Source of the DNA: an uncultured bacterium
Lineage (GTDB): Bacteria; Acidobacteriota; UBA890
Direction: 5' to 3'
Assembly: GCA_937922775.1 (NCBI GenBank)
Contig: CALAKE010000772.1
Span: 1 to 5,414, forward strand
DNA length: 5,414 nt
Part shown: piece by piece, positions 1 through 5,414 of the stretch
Layout: the number at the start of each line of letters is the position of its first letter
How positions within the stretch are numbered: position 1 is the first letter of the stretch
Program-made: the position numbers and the translations under genes
Notes under the pieces: generated by a model
Databases searched by the model: none
The model's input: the letters and a program-made list of their open reading frames with translations, nothing else
What the model was told of the DNA's origin: nothing

Positions 1-1
1 G

Positions 2-76
2 GGGAACAATGGGCAGCGGCGGTCTCTGCTCTGATGGACCGAAAGGCGAGAGTCCTGCGGTACAATCAGGGTTCCC
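2..76 (+). other. foldable stretch, possible three-way-junction RNA
   Basis: No protein gene is recognisable here. By eye the plus strand can fold compactly: GGGAAC (2-7) pairs with GTTCCC (71-76); GGCAG (12-16) pairs with CTGCT (26-30, one G-U); CTGAT (31-35) pairs with ATCAG (65-69), continued by GGAC (36-39) with GTCC (52-55). The second and third helices abut with no spacer, and only one base (70) separates the third helix from the closing stem. I do not recognise it as any known RNA family; it is not a tRNA, and it lacks the cores of the riboswitches I compared it with. Short helices like these arise by chance in GC-rich DNA, and the upstream context is cut off by the window edge, so this is weakly supported. 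Confidence 0.15.
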
Positions 77-152
77 TAGCCTGGATTTCCCAACGGGTCG
101 GGAAGCGAGCGGTCGAATGGGCCGCGACCCGTTGGGGAATCCAGGCTCTAGG
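75..152. repeat. long inverted repeat immediately upstream of tRNA-Arg
   Basis: Two 23-nt arms, 78-100 and 125-147, are reverse complements except for one position, which would be a G-U pair in RNA. The loop is 24 nt (101-124). Outside the arms, CCTAG (75-79) can also pair with CTAGG (148-152) in an alternative register that bulges two bases. The structure ends 1-6 nt before the mature tRNA 5' end. No T-run follows, so it is not a standard intrinsic terminator. It could be a small palindromic repeat or MITE-like element, the end of an upstream transcript, or a structured 5' leader of the tRNA precursor. The pairing is certain from sequence; the role is unknown. Confidence 0.75.
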
Positions 153-153
153 C

Positions 154-230
154 GCGCCCGTAGCTCAGAAGGACAGAGCGGCGGACTTCTAATCCGCGGG
201 TCGCAGGTTCGAATCCTGCCGGGCGCGCCA
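154..230 (+). tRNA. tRNA-Arg (anticodon TCT)
   Basis: A complete 77-nt cloverleaf is visible. Acceptor stem GCGCCCG (154-160) pairs perfectly with CGGGCGC (220-226), followed by discriminator G227 and an encoded CCA (228-230). The D stem is GCTC/GAGC (163-166/176-179) around a GG-containing loop. The anticodon stem is GCGGA/TCCGC (181-185/193-197) with loop CTTCTAA, placing anticodon TCT at 188-190. The variable loop is 5 nt, and the T stem GCAGG/CCTGC encloses the canonical TTCGAAT loop. It would decode AGA and, by wobble, AGG arginine codons. I saw no second copy of its 3' end in the window, so there is no sign here of an element integrated at this tRNA. Confidence 0.97.
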
Positions 231-308
231 TTGATATGCCCGAGCTCCTCTGCAATCAGAACAAACCTGGAACACAGGACCGCGGGCCAGCGGCGACGTG
301 GTCTACGA

Positions 309-611
309 TCAGTGGGATCGAGTGCCGTCCTCGGAGCAGCCATCGAATTGGAGCGCTACCAGGAAGCCGCTCCCTACTGGACCCGATCTGACCACCCTCC
401 CTGATTTCACCTCTGGGCCATCTACGCCAGCCATGGGGAAACGGACCGTACAACGTGCTCCTACCTCCACGTGCAGGTCGACGGTCATCAGCACGCCGCC
501 TCGGCTCAGGTCGACGGTACTGCCCTTCGCGGTTGGGCCGTAATCATCCACATCCAACTCGACGGGCAGGGCGACTTGAACACGCGGGTGCACACGACGC
601 TCTCTGGGCAC
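309..611 (-). CDS. small single-domain PilZ protein (predicted c-di-GMP receptor)
   Basis: The predicted 100-aa cytoplasmic protein is essentially one PilZ domain. PilZ domains bind the second messenger cyclic di-GMP and pass the signal to a partner, affecting motility, exopolysaccharide or virulence. Both ligand motifs are visible: an RxxxR (RVHPR, residues 6-10) near the N-terminus and a DxSxxG (DLSRGG, residues 34-39) about 25 residues later. The rest alternates beta-strand-like stretches, ending GSGFLVALQFDG as PilZ barrels do. There is no output domain, so it would act through a partner. I chose the GTG at 611 because AGGAGG lies 10 nt before it; an upstream in-frame GTG at 620 adds three residues but sits almost on top of that site. 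The gene ends with TGA at 309-311, convergent with the tRNA, and lies 87 bp downstream of the small membrane-protein gene. The family call is confident; the target process is unknown. Confidence 0.85.
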   Translation of the reverse strand: MPRERRVHPRVQVALPVELDVDDYGPTAKGSTVDLSRGGVLMTVDLHVEVGARCTVRFPMAGVDGPEVKSGRVVRSGPVGSGFLVALQFDGCSEDGTRSH

Positions 612-621
612 GTGCCCCACT

Positions 622-627
622 CCTCCT
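622..627 (-). promoter_or_regulatory. Shine-Dalgarno site deciding the PilZ start
   Basis: The minus strand reads AGGAGG at 627-622. It is only 1 nt from the GTG at 620, too close for normal initiation, but 10 nt from the in-frame GTG at 611. This favours 611 as the true start. Confidence 0.65.
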
Positions 628-698
628 GGTCCCCAGACAGAAGGCTTTCAGGAAGCACACTTCAGAGGGACGCGGCAAGAAACAGGGCTCCAGGCGAC

Positions 699-1022
699 TC
701 AGAAGTAGCGCGCGCGTTCATACGGACGAGGAACAGACGACTCGGGCCGATCGGAACGCGAGTTATGCCATCCACCGCGCCTTACCCAGCGGACAGCCGA
801 CGCCAAGAAGGCAGCAAATGAGAGCCCACCAGTCCAGCCCAAGAGGAAGATGACCTCTGGCGAGAGCTGGTTGCCCCCACGGACAAACACCACGCCAACA
901 GCCAAGACCAGGAGGAGAGGGGCGAGTATGAGCATGTAGCAATCGGCCGGGTACCGTATCCTGATTTTCGATAGCCTCACTGAGGTTATCGACGCCAAAG
1001 GATGCTTACCCTGGGCCCCCAT
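699..1022 (-). CDS. hypothetical small membrane protein with two predicted helices
   Basis: The reading frame of 107 aa from ATG at 1022 holds two hydrophobic segments, about residues 30-50 (MLILAPLLLVLAVGVVFV) and 57-79 (VIFLLGWTGGLSFAAFLASA). They are separated by a short polar turn and followed by a basic tail (RWVRRGGW...). That is the pattern of a helical-hairpin inner-membrane protein, with the arginine-rich tail predicted to be cytoplasmic. The first 29 residues look unlike the rest, and neither ATG has a clear ribosome site. Starting at the internal ATG at 933-935 would give a 78-aa protein beginning directly with the first helix and would leave the palindrome at 969-991 in its upstream region. 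I recognise no family. It lies between the propeller gene (99 bp upstream) and the PilZ gene (87 bp downstream), in the same direction. It could be a chance frame, though hydrophobic segments this clean make a real gene more likely than not. Confidence 0.45.
   Translation of the reverse strand: MGAQGKHPLASITSVRLSKIRIRYPADCYMLILAPLLLVLAVGVVFVRGGNQLSPEVIFLLGWTGGLSFAAFLASAVRWVRRGGWHNSRSDRPESSVPRPYERARYF
969..991. repeat. imperfect palindrome, operator-like
   Basis: Arms CGATAGCCTCA (969-979) and TGAGGTTATCG (981-991) are inverted around one central base, with a single mismatch that would be a wobble pair in RNA. No T-run follows on either strand, so it is a poor terminator. The dyad suits binding of a dimeric regulator. 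It lies inside the longer version of the small membrane-protein frame but upstream of the shorter one. Confidence 0.45.
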
Positions 1023-1121
1023 GGTGTGAGGTTAGCACACGCTTCTGCCGCGGCAACAGGGTTTTGCGGCGCTCGTTCTTGATGCGGGCCGGTCCTACAC
1101 TTCCGCCGGCAACTTGACCAG

Positions 1122-2443
1122 CTAGTCGAACGACCAGCGCGACAGCCTGCTCCCGGCCTTCACCAGGATGCCGCCCTCCAGCGGCACAGGGTACGACCAG
1201 ACGGCAGCGTCCGCCACAGTGTAGCGATGCTCCGGCTCGAGACCCGGATGGGCCCTGCGGGCAACGATCAGATCGCCCTCATTCATCAGGAAGAGCACAA
1301 CATCGCCTGCAACCACGGTGAAGCCGTTCTCTCCAGAGCGGCCTTCGGTGCTCCAAAGTAGGTCACCGGTTCGGGCATCGGCTGAAAAGAGCTGCCCCTT
1401 GCGCTTCTGCAGAATCCCGAACAGCTCGCCGCCCTCGGATGCGAGGTTGCTCCACAGTGGCTCGAGCTCGTCGTTTTCCCAGAGGAGTCGAGTCGTCCAA
1501 CCGTCCTAACCTCGATCGCCCGGCTGCCCTGCACCGACGCCGCCAGGATGATCGCGTTGCCGGCCATGACTGGAGACGGAATGTTGGTCGAGCAGGAACC
1601 CTGCACGCCGGGGAACGGATACTGCCAGAGCAAGGAGCCGTCGGCGATACCGAGACCGACGACGCCTTCGTCGGTCATGGTGACGATCTGCCTCACCCCA
1701 TCAAGCTCGACGACGTTCGGGGATGCGTTTCCTATCGCTGGACCGGACCAGGTCCAAAGGCTCTCCCCCGAGCGAGGATCCAGCGCCATGACCTCTCCGG
1801 TATCGTCGTCGCCGATATGGACAATGAGCCGCTCGTCGGCGATCAGAGGTGACGGGGCAATCCCGCAGAAACGCTGGGTCTCGACGATGAGGTCGGAGAA
1901 GTCGCGCCGCCATAGCAGCTCTCCCCTGCCGGCGTCGTAGGTAGAAACCACTCCGTTGACGCCGACTGTGTGAAGGCGTCCAGCGTGGAGAATTGGTGTA
2001 GCGTAAGGCCCCTCTCCTTCAATCTGGGCGAATTCGGGGGCCTTGGTTGGCGGAGCAGGATAGGAATCGACCCAGAGGATCTCACCGGTCTCGAGAGACA
2101 GAGCCGAGACGACCTCGCTCTCCTCCGCGCGCGCGAGGACGTAGGCGACGTCTTCAGATGCAATCGGCGACGAGTAGCCCGCGCCCACTTCGGCACTCCA
2201 GAGGAGGCTCGGAACATCGGGCCAGGAGGCGGTCAGGGAAAAGTCGGGCACAACGGCATCGCGACCGCTACCTCGCCACTGGGTCCAGGCTTCGGAGGCT
2301 TCGTTCCCGGCCCCCGTAACACCGATGTCAGGAACGTCCAAACCCGACTCCTCGGGCTCGCCAGATCGACAGCCGGGCCAGAGACCCGCCAATAGAAACA
2401 GGGCCAGGAGGGGCAGTAGACGGGGGCAGGAGGTGGTTCTCAT
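1122..2443 (-). CDS. PQQ-repeat/BamB-like beta-propeller lipoprotein, frameshifted
   Basis: This encodes an exported propeller protein of the PQQ-like repeat (BamB-related) superfamily. The start is ATG at 2443, with only a weak ribosome site. Residues 1-25 form a signal peptide (basic start, leucine-rich core) ending in Cys25; the preceding LWPG is an unusual lipobox, but a lipoprotein is likely. The mature start carries WTQWRGSGRD (53-62), typical of this family in Acidobacteriota-like and planctomycete-like genomes. Blades recur as a [ST]P turn (about 92, 149, 198, 241, 290) followed by TGEILW/GELLW/GESLW/GSLLW docking tryptophans at 124, 178, 230 and 273. After Arg313 the frame breaks: the same frame goes on with low-complexity residues to a stop at 1286, while the adjacent frame continues the propeller (DGWTTRLLWEN, then ARTGDLLW) for 127 residues to TAG at 1122. 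Joined, the product is 440 aa. Propellers of this type are scaffolds or sometimes quinoprotein-like enzymes; no catalytic role can be assigned here. It is either a sequencing or assembly slip or a recent pseudogene. Confidence 0.85.
1503..1507 (-). other. frameshift site (apparent 1-base deletion) in the propeller gene
   Basis: On the minus strand the text GAGGTTAGGACGGTTGG should read E-V-R-D-G-W if one G were added to the AGG run. Without it the frame changes to T-V-G and the propeller signature is lost. In the other frame an in-frame TAG (1506-1508) sits directly before the resumed propeller sequence, so that half cannot extend further upstream on its own. Adding one base restores one open frame of 440 codons from 2443 to 1122. 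Confidence 0.8.
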
Positions 2444-2464
2444 GCTCGGGACAGGCCGTCGCCG

Positions 2465-2728
2465 TCAGCTTTGCTCCGCTGCGCCACCCTGTTCGGATGG
2501 CGATTCGGAGTCTTCACCCGCCGCTTCCGAGTCTTCAGATCCCGGCGGGGAGGGGGGAAGGATGCCGAGCTTGATCAACTCTTCACGCGAGGCCATCGAC
2601 GGGCCGCCTGATTTTCCATGACGTCTTTCTCGCTTGAGGGCAGCCTTTTCGGACTTCTTCCTCTCACGAGTACGCTTCTTTGCTTCTCTCTGGCGCTTCA
2701 GCACCGACATCCGTTGTTTTCTTGCCAT
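2465..2728 (-). CDS. hypothetical small protein, basic N-terminus and acidic tail
   Basis: The predicted protein has 87 aa. Residues 3-39 are dominated by Lys and Arg with regularly spaced Glu and Ala (MARKQRMSVLKRQREAKK and onward), likely one long charged helix. A short SREELIKLGILPP segment follows (about 47-59), then a Ser/Glu/Gly-rich acidic tail to residue 87. Such basic helices commonly contact RNA, ribosomes or DNA, but this is inference; I do not recognise a named family. The start at ATG 2726-2728 is preferred because AAGGA (2742-2738) lies 9 nt before it and because the upstream in-frame extension to 2857 has no protein-like character and crosses the predicted terminator hairpin. 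It ends 21 bp before the propeller gene, suggesting one transcript. Confidence 0.7.
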   Translation of the reverse strand: MARKQRMSVLKRQREAKKRTRERKKSEKAALKRERRHGKSGGPSMASREELIKLGILPPSPPGSEDSEAAGEDSESPSEQGGAAEQS

Positions 2729-2737
2729 CCACTCGGT

Positions 2738-2742
2738 TCCTT
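2738..2742 (-). promoter_or_regulatory. ribosome-binding site of the small basic protein
   Basis: The minus strand reads AAGGA with a 9-nt spacer to the ATG at 2728. It supports the short 87-aa start over an ATG at 2857. Confidence 0.55.
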
Positions 2743-2791
2743 TCGTCCAGGTCGCGGCTCTCGCGTCTACCCGGCACAAATCGCTGCAATG

Positions 2792-2828
2792 AAAAACGCG
2801 CCACCCGGGCACGAGGCTGGGCAGCGCG
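2792..2828 (-). terminator. intrinsic terminator-like hairpin in the leader of the leftward operon
   Basis: On the minus strand CGCGCTGCCC (2828-2819) pairs with GGGTGGCGCG (2806-2797): ten base pairs, two of them G-U, around a 12-nt loop, followed at once by TTTTT (2796-2792). This is the classic intrinsic terminator layout, and only the minus strand has the U-run. It lies 63 nt upstream of the start codon at 2728 with no recognisable gene before it. It could therefore be an attenuator in the operon leader, or the end of a small RNA starting upstream. Confidence 0.55.
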
Positions 2829-2848
2829 CCTGAAAACTTCGCCCCTGC

Positions 2849-2895
2849 CTGATCCATGGTTCCAGGCCGCCAGGCCAGGACCTCAGTGGGATCAG
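2849..2895 (-). other. long imperfect stem-loop preceding the terminator
   Basis: CTGATCC and GGATCAG (2849-2855 and 2889-2895) form a perfect 7-bp outer stem. Inside, GGT..CC.GGCC and GGCC.GG.ACC (2858-2869 and 2874-2884) continue the pairing with small bulges around a GCCA loop. On the minus strand the flanks allow a little more pairing after a 3x3 internal loop (GGGGCG near 2842 with CGTCC near 2904). It matches no RNA family I can name. Its position 20 nt before the terminator hairpin suggests a structured leader or small RNA. Confidence 0.4.
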
Positions 2896-3175
2896 ACTTC
2901 GGACGCCCTTGGGCTTTCCTCGATCTCGAGCTCTACCTGTTGATAGCGTGCGATGTGGCTTCTCGCGGGAGTTACAACTGCGGCCACGTCCTGAAAGGGT
3001 AACAGATTTCAACAGAAGACCCGGCGACGTACCCGAGTTCCGAAACTACCGCACCTGAGCCTGCGTAGTTGAAGGGAGAATGCACCACCGCCCTGTGACA
3101 GCATGCCCCGATTCCGCCTCGGCCAGCTCGAAACCTGTCTCGCCCCGCCCGAGCCCACGCTGATCAGTCAATTTT

Positions 3176-3181
3176 GGAGGT
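3176..3181 (+). promoter_or_regulatory. ribosome-binding site of the permease
   Basis: GGAGGT is followed by a 6-nt spacer and then the GTG start at 3188. This strong site fixes a non-ATG start for the permease. Confidence 0.8.
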
Positions 3182-3187
3182 AGTCCC

Positions 3188-5414
3188 GTGCACAGGCTCC
3201 TCGACGACACCCGCCACGCCCTTCGCCGCCTGCGGCAGCAGCCAGGTTTCACTCTCGTCGCCGTCTTGACCTTGGCCATTGGAATCGGTGCGAATTCAGC
3301 GATCTTCAGCCTTGTCAACGGAGTGCTGTTGAATCCACTGCCTTACCCGGAATCCGATCGCCTGATCCTGGCAATCCTTGAGGCCCCCGGGCTCGGATTC
3401 CCGCAAGTACCAATGTCTGAGGCTACTTACCTGCTCTGCAAGGAGGAACACAGCGGCTTCGAAGACCTGATGATGTATAGCGGCACCAGTGCCAACCTGA
3501 CAGGTGAAGAAGGTCCCGAACGCGTACAATCGGCCTTGGTGACCGCCAACTTCTTCGATGTACTGGGGGTCAGACCGGTCCTAGGGCGCGGCTTCTCCGA
3601 GGGGGAGGACGGACCTGGAGCAGCGCCCGTGGCCGTGCTCAGTGACGGACTTTGGCATCGGCGCTTCGGAGCCGACCCTGGTGTCCTCGGTCAGACATTT
3701 CTCGTTGACGGCGTATCCGTCGAGGTCATCGGGGTCATGGAGCCGGACTTTCGCCTCCCTGCCCGGGAGACCGAGTTCTGGCGGCCACTCGAGGTCGATC
3801 CCGCTGCGCCCAACGCGGGGAACTTCTCCTACCCCGCCGTCGCACGCCTGAATCCGGGCGTTACGATCGAGGCGGCGAAGGCCGAGATGGCCGGGCTCAT
3901 CGATCGTTTGCCCGACATATATGGGGACGACTTTCCTCGGGAGTTGTTCGAGAACGCCCAGTTGGGCCCCTTGGTCATCTCTCTGAAGGAGCTCACGGTC
4001 GGAGAGGTGAGAGCAACGCTTTGGGTGTTGATGGGGACGGTGGGCTTCGTGCTGCTGATCGCCTGCGCCAACGTCGCCAATCTGTTCCTCGTGCGAGCTG
4101 AAGGTCGCCAGCGCGAGGTTGCTCTGCGCGGAGCCCTCGGCGCCACCAGGGGTGACATTCTGAGCTACTACCTGACTGAGAGCCTTGTTCTGGCCGTTCT
4201 CGCAGGGGTCGCGGGTCTTGCCCTCGGCTTCGCCGGTTTGAGCTGGCTTGCGGCGGTGGGCCCTGAGAACGTGCCGCGGCTCGATGAGGTCGGCATCGAC
4301 GCCCGCGTCTTGGCCTTCACGGCGGCGGTCTCGCTGCTGGCCAGTTTGCTGTTTGGTCTCCTACCCGTTCTCCGGCAGGCTCGTCAGAACCTCGTCGCGG
4401 CGCTGAAGGAAGGCACGCAGGGATCAGGGATGGGGCGTCGGCGGCACCGGGCACGCAACTCCCTCGTCGTTGCCCAGGTGGCCTTGGCGCTGATCCTTCT
4501 GATCGGCTCGGGGCTCATGATCCGAAGCTTCGCGCAACTGCAAGCCATCGAGCCCGGATTTGTCGCTGATGACGTCTTCACCGTCGCGCTCTCGTTGCCT
4601 GCCGCGGAATACCCCGAGCACCCAGACACATCGCGCTTCTTCCAGGAACTCCTCGACGAGGTCTCTGCCCTTCCCGGAGTCGAATCGGTCGGAGCCGTGA
4701 CAGGTCTTCCCCTGAGTGGCTACCGGACCGCGAGCGGCCTGTGGATCGAGGACCATCCCCGCGACGAGGGAGAGCTGCCGCCGGTTCCGGAAACCATGAC
4801 CGCCACGTCGGGGTATTTTCGTTCCATGGGGATTCCCGTTCTGAGTGGCCGCGGCTTCGAGCGCTCCGACCACGAGTTGCGTACAGGCGCAGTGGTGATC
4901 AGTGAATCGATGGCCCAGCACTATTGGCCTGACGAGAACCCCCTGGGGCGATTGGTTCGTCCCGAGGAGGAAGCAAGCAGCTATGAGATTGTCGGCGTCG
5001 TCGGCGACGTCCGTCATGTTTCTCTGACCGAAGACCCCGTCGACATGATCTACTACCCGATGCTGGGTGTCGTTGACGGTGAGATCAACAGCGCAAGAAA
5101 CATGGTGGTGACGATTCGCTCAACGTTGCCTACCAGTACCTTGGCGCCGTCAGTGCGGCGGGTAATCTGGGACCTCAACCCCAACTTGCCCATTATCAGC
5201 CGGTCGATGGGCGAGCTTCTCGAAGACGCCATGGCGCCCACGTCATTCACCATGATGATGCTGGGAATCGCTGCCGCCGTAGCGCTCCTGCTGGGGGCCA
5301 TCGGCGTCTACGGGGTGATCTCCTACATCGTGAGCCAACGTACTCGTGAAATCGGCATCCGCATGGCTCTCGGCGCCCGGAGTGCCGATGTCCGAAGGAT
5401 GGTCGTGCGACAGG
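3188..5414 (+). CDS. ADOP-type ABC transporter permease (MacB/FtsX family), 3' truncated by window
   Basis: The frame stays open for 742 codons from GTG 3188 to the window edge, with no internal stop. It is a duplicated permease: each half has one membrane helix, a large periplasmic MacB_PCD domain, then an FtsX core. The N-terminus (ALRRLRQQPGFTLVAVLTLA..GIGANSAIFSLVN) is the family signature, helix 1 about 21-45. The first periplasmic domain spans about 46-275, helices 2-4 about 278-302, 333-355 and 374-393. The second half begins with helix 5 (about 426-444), then a second periplasmic domain and helix 6 (about 687-711). The coupling motif after helix 2 (RQREVALRGALGA, 307-319) recurs after helix 6 (RTREIGIRMALGA, 718-730). 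Full-length relatives have about 800 residues, so roughly the last two helices are missing. No ATPase gene is in view, as usual for these orphan permeases; export of peptides, lipids or drugs, or a mechanotransmission role, is possible but the substrate is unknown. It is transcribed divergently from the leftward operon. Confidence 0.95.
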   Translation, partial: MHRLLDDTRHALRRLRQQPGFTLVAVLTLAIGIGANSAIFSLVNGVLLNPLPYPESDRLILAILEAPGLGFPQVPMSEATYLLCKEEHSGFEDLMMYSGTSANLTGEEGPERVQSALVTANFFDVLGVRPVLGRGFSEGEDGPGAAPVAVLSDGLWHRRFGADPGVLGQTFLVDGVSVEVIGVMEPDFRLPARETEFWRPLEVDPAAPNAGNFSYPAVARLNPGVTIEAAKAEMAGLIDRLPDIYGDDFPRELFENAQLGPLVISLKELTVGEVRATLWVLMGTVGFVLLIACANVANLFLVRAEGRQREVALRGALGATRGDILSYYLTESLVLAVLAGVAGLALGFAGLSWLAAVGPENVPRLDEVGIDARVLAFTAAVSLLASLLFGLLPVLRQARQNLVAALKEGTQGSGMGRRRHRARNSLVVAQVALALILLIGSGLMIRSFAQLQAIEPGFVADDVFTVALSLPAAEYPEHPDTSRFFQELLDEVSALPGVESVGAVTGLPLSGYRTASGLWIEDHPRDEGELPPVPETMTATSGYFRSMGIPVLSGRGFERSDHELRTGAVVISESMAQHYWPDENPLGRLVRPEEEASSYEIVGVVGDVRHVSLTEDPVDMIYYPMLGVVDGEINSARNMVVTIRSTLPTSTLAPSVRRVIWDLNPNLPIISRSMGELLEDAMAPTSFTMMMLGIAAAVALLLGAIGVYGVISYIVSQRTREIGIRMALGARSADVRRMVVRQ

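Larger units (their letters stand above)
2729..3187. other. divergent intergenic region
   Basis: This 459-bp stretch separates the leftward operon from the rightward permease. I find no convincing protein gene; the frames that cross it have no domain-like or hydrophobic pattern. The left part (2792-2895) holds the terminator-like hairpin and the long hairpin listed separately. The right part (2896-3187) holds the permease ribosome site and presumably the promoters of both directions, but I could not identify a -35/-10 pair that I would defend. Confidence 0.7.

Noticed and set aside
31..60. CTGATG...GAAA, considered as a hammerhead ribozyme core
   Set aside because: The adenine after CTGATG is missing, GAAA sits as a loop between CC and GG rather than at the core, and the three required helices do not form around it.
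260..285. CCTG/CAGG hairpin followed by TTTGTT on the minus strand, considered as a terminator after the PilZ gene
   Set aside because: A four-base-pair stem is too weak to call, although the position and partial U-run fit.
9..404. Plus-strand open frame running through the tRNA
   Set aside because: Its middle is simply the translated tRNA sequence, and the rest overlaps the PilZ gene antisense with no protein-like pattern.
455..853. Plus-strand open frames opposite the PilZ and membrane-protein genes
   Set aside because: Low-complexity Arg/Ser/Pro-rich translation typical of antisense shadow frames in GC-rich DNA; the minus strand carries the recognisable PilZ domain.
1088..1110. GCCGG/CCGGC hairpin just downstream of the propeller gene, considered as its terminator
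   Set aside because: Only five base pairs, a 13-nt loop and no U-run.
2767..3012. Minus-strand open frame in the divergent intergenic region
   Set aside because: The translation is Arg/Gly/Pro-rich without domain or membrane pattern, lacks a ribosome site, and runs through both predicted hairpins including the terminator.
3053..3081. Promoter for the permease (GAGAAT as -10)
   Set aside because: No acceptable -35 element at the right spacing.

Overview
The window looks like a bacterial chromosome segment of moderately high GC. It carries one tRNA gene, four leftward (minus-strand) genes and one rightward gene that runs off the right edge. Two proteins hint at the lineage. One is a long orphan permease of the duplicated MacB/FtsX type (ADOP, 'acidobacterial duplicated orphan permease'). 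The other is a PQQ-repeat beta-propeller lipoprotein whose mature N-terminus carries a WxQWRGxxRD-type motif. Both are common in Acidobacteriota, Gemmatimonadota and related soil or marine phyla. Acidobacteriota or Gemmatimonadota is therefore my best guess, but it is an inference and not proven by the sequence.

Layout, left to right: (1) 1-153 has no protein gene but is rich in possible RNA structure: a compact foldable stretch at 2-76, then a long near-perfect inverted repeat (78-100 / 125-147) that stops 6 nt before the tRNA. (2) 154-230 is a complete tRNA-Arg(TCT) with encoded CCA. (3) 309-611 (minus) is a small single-domain PilZ protein with both c-di-GMP-binding motifs. (4) 699-1022 (minus) is a possible small two-helix membrane protein of unknown function. 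(5) 1122-2443 (minus) is a lipoprotein-type PQQ/BamB-like beta-propeller, broken by an apparent one-base deletion near 1505. (6) 2465-2728 (minus) is a short protein with a very basic N-terminal half and an acidic tail, 21 bp upstream of the propeller gene and probably co-transcribed with it. (7) 2729-3187 is a divergent intergenic region; on the minus strand it holds an intrinsic-terminator-like hairpin with a U-tract and, before it, a long imperfect hairpin. It could be a transcribed leader with an attenuator or a small independent RNA. (8) 3188 to the end (plus) is the ADOP-type permease, 742 codons present and the last two membrane helices missing.

The four minus-strand genes point the same way with gaps of 21, 99 and 87 bp, so they could form one or two transcription units ending convergently against the tRNA. 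No CRISPR array, insertion sequence, integrase or phage gene is visible. No ATPase partner for the permease is visible. The strongest unusual points are the frameshift in the propeller gene, the terminator/hairpin leader upstream of the small basic gene, and the long hairpin abutting the tRNA.
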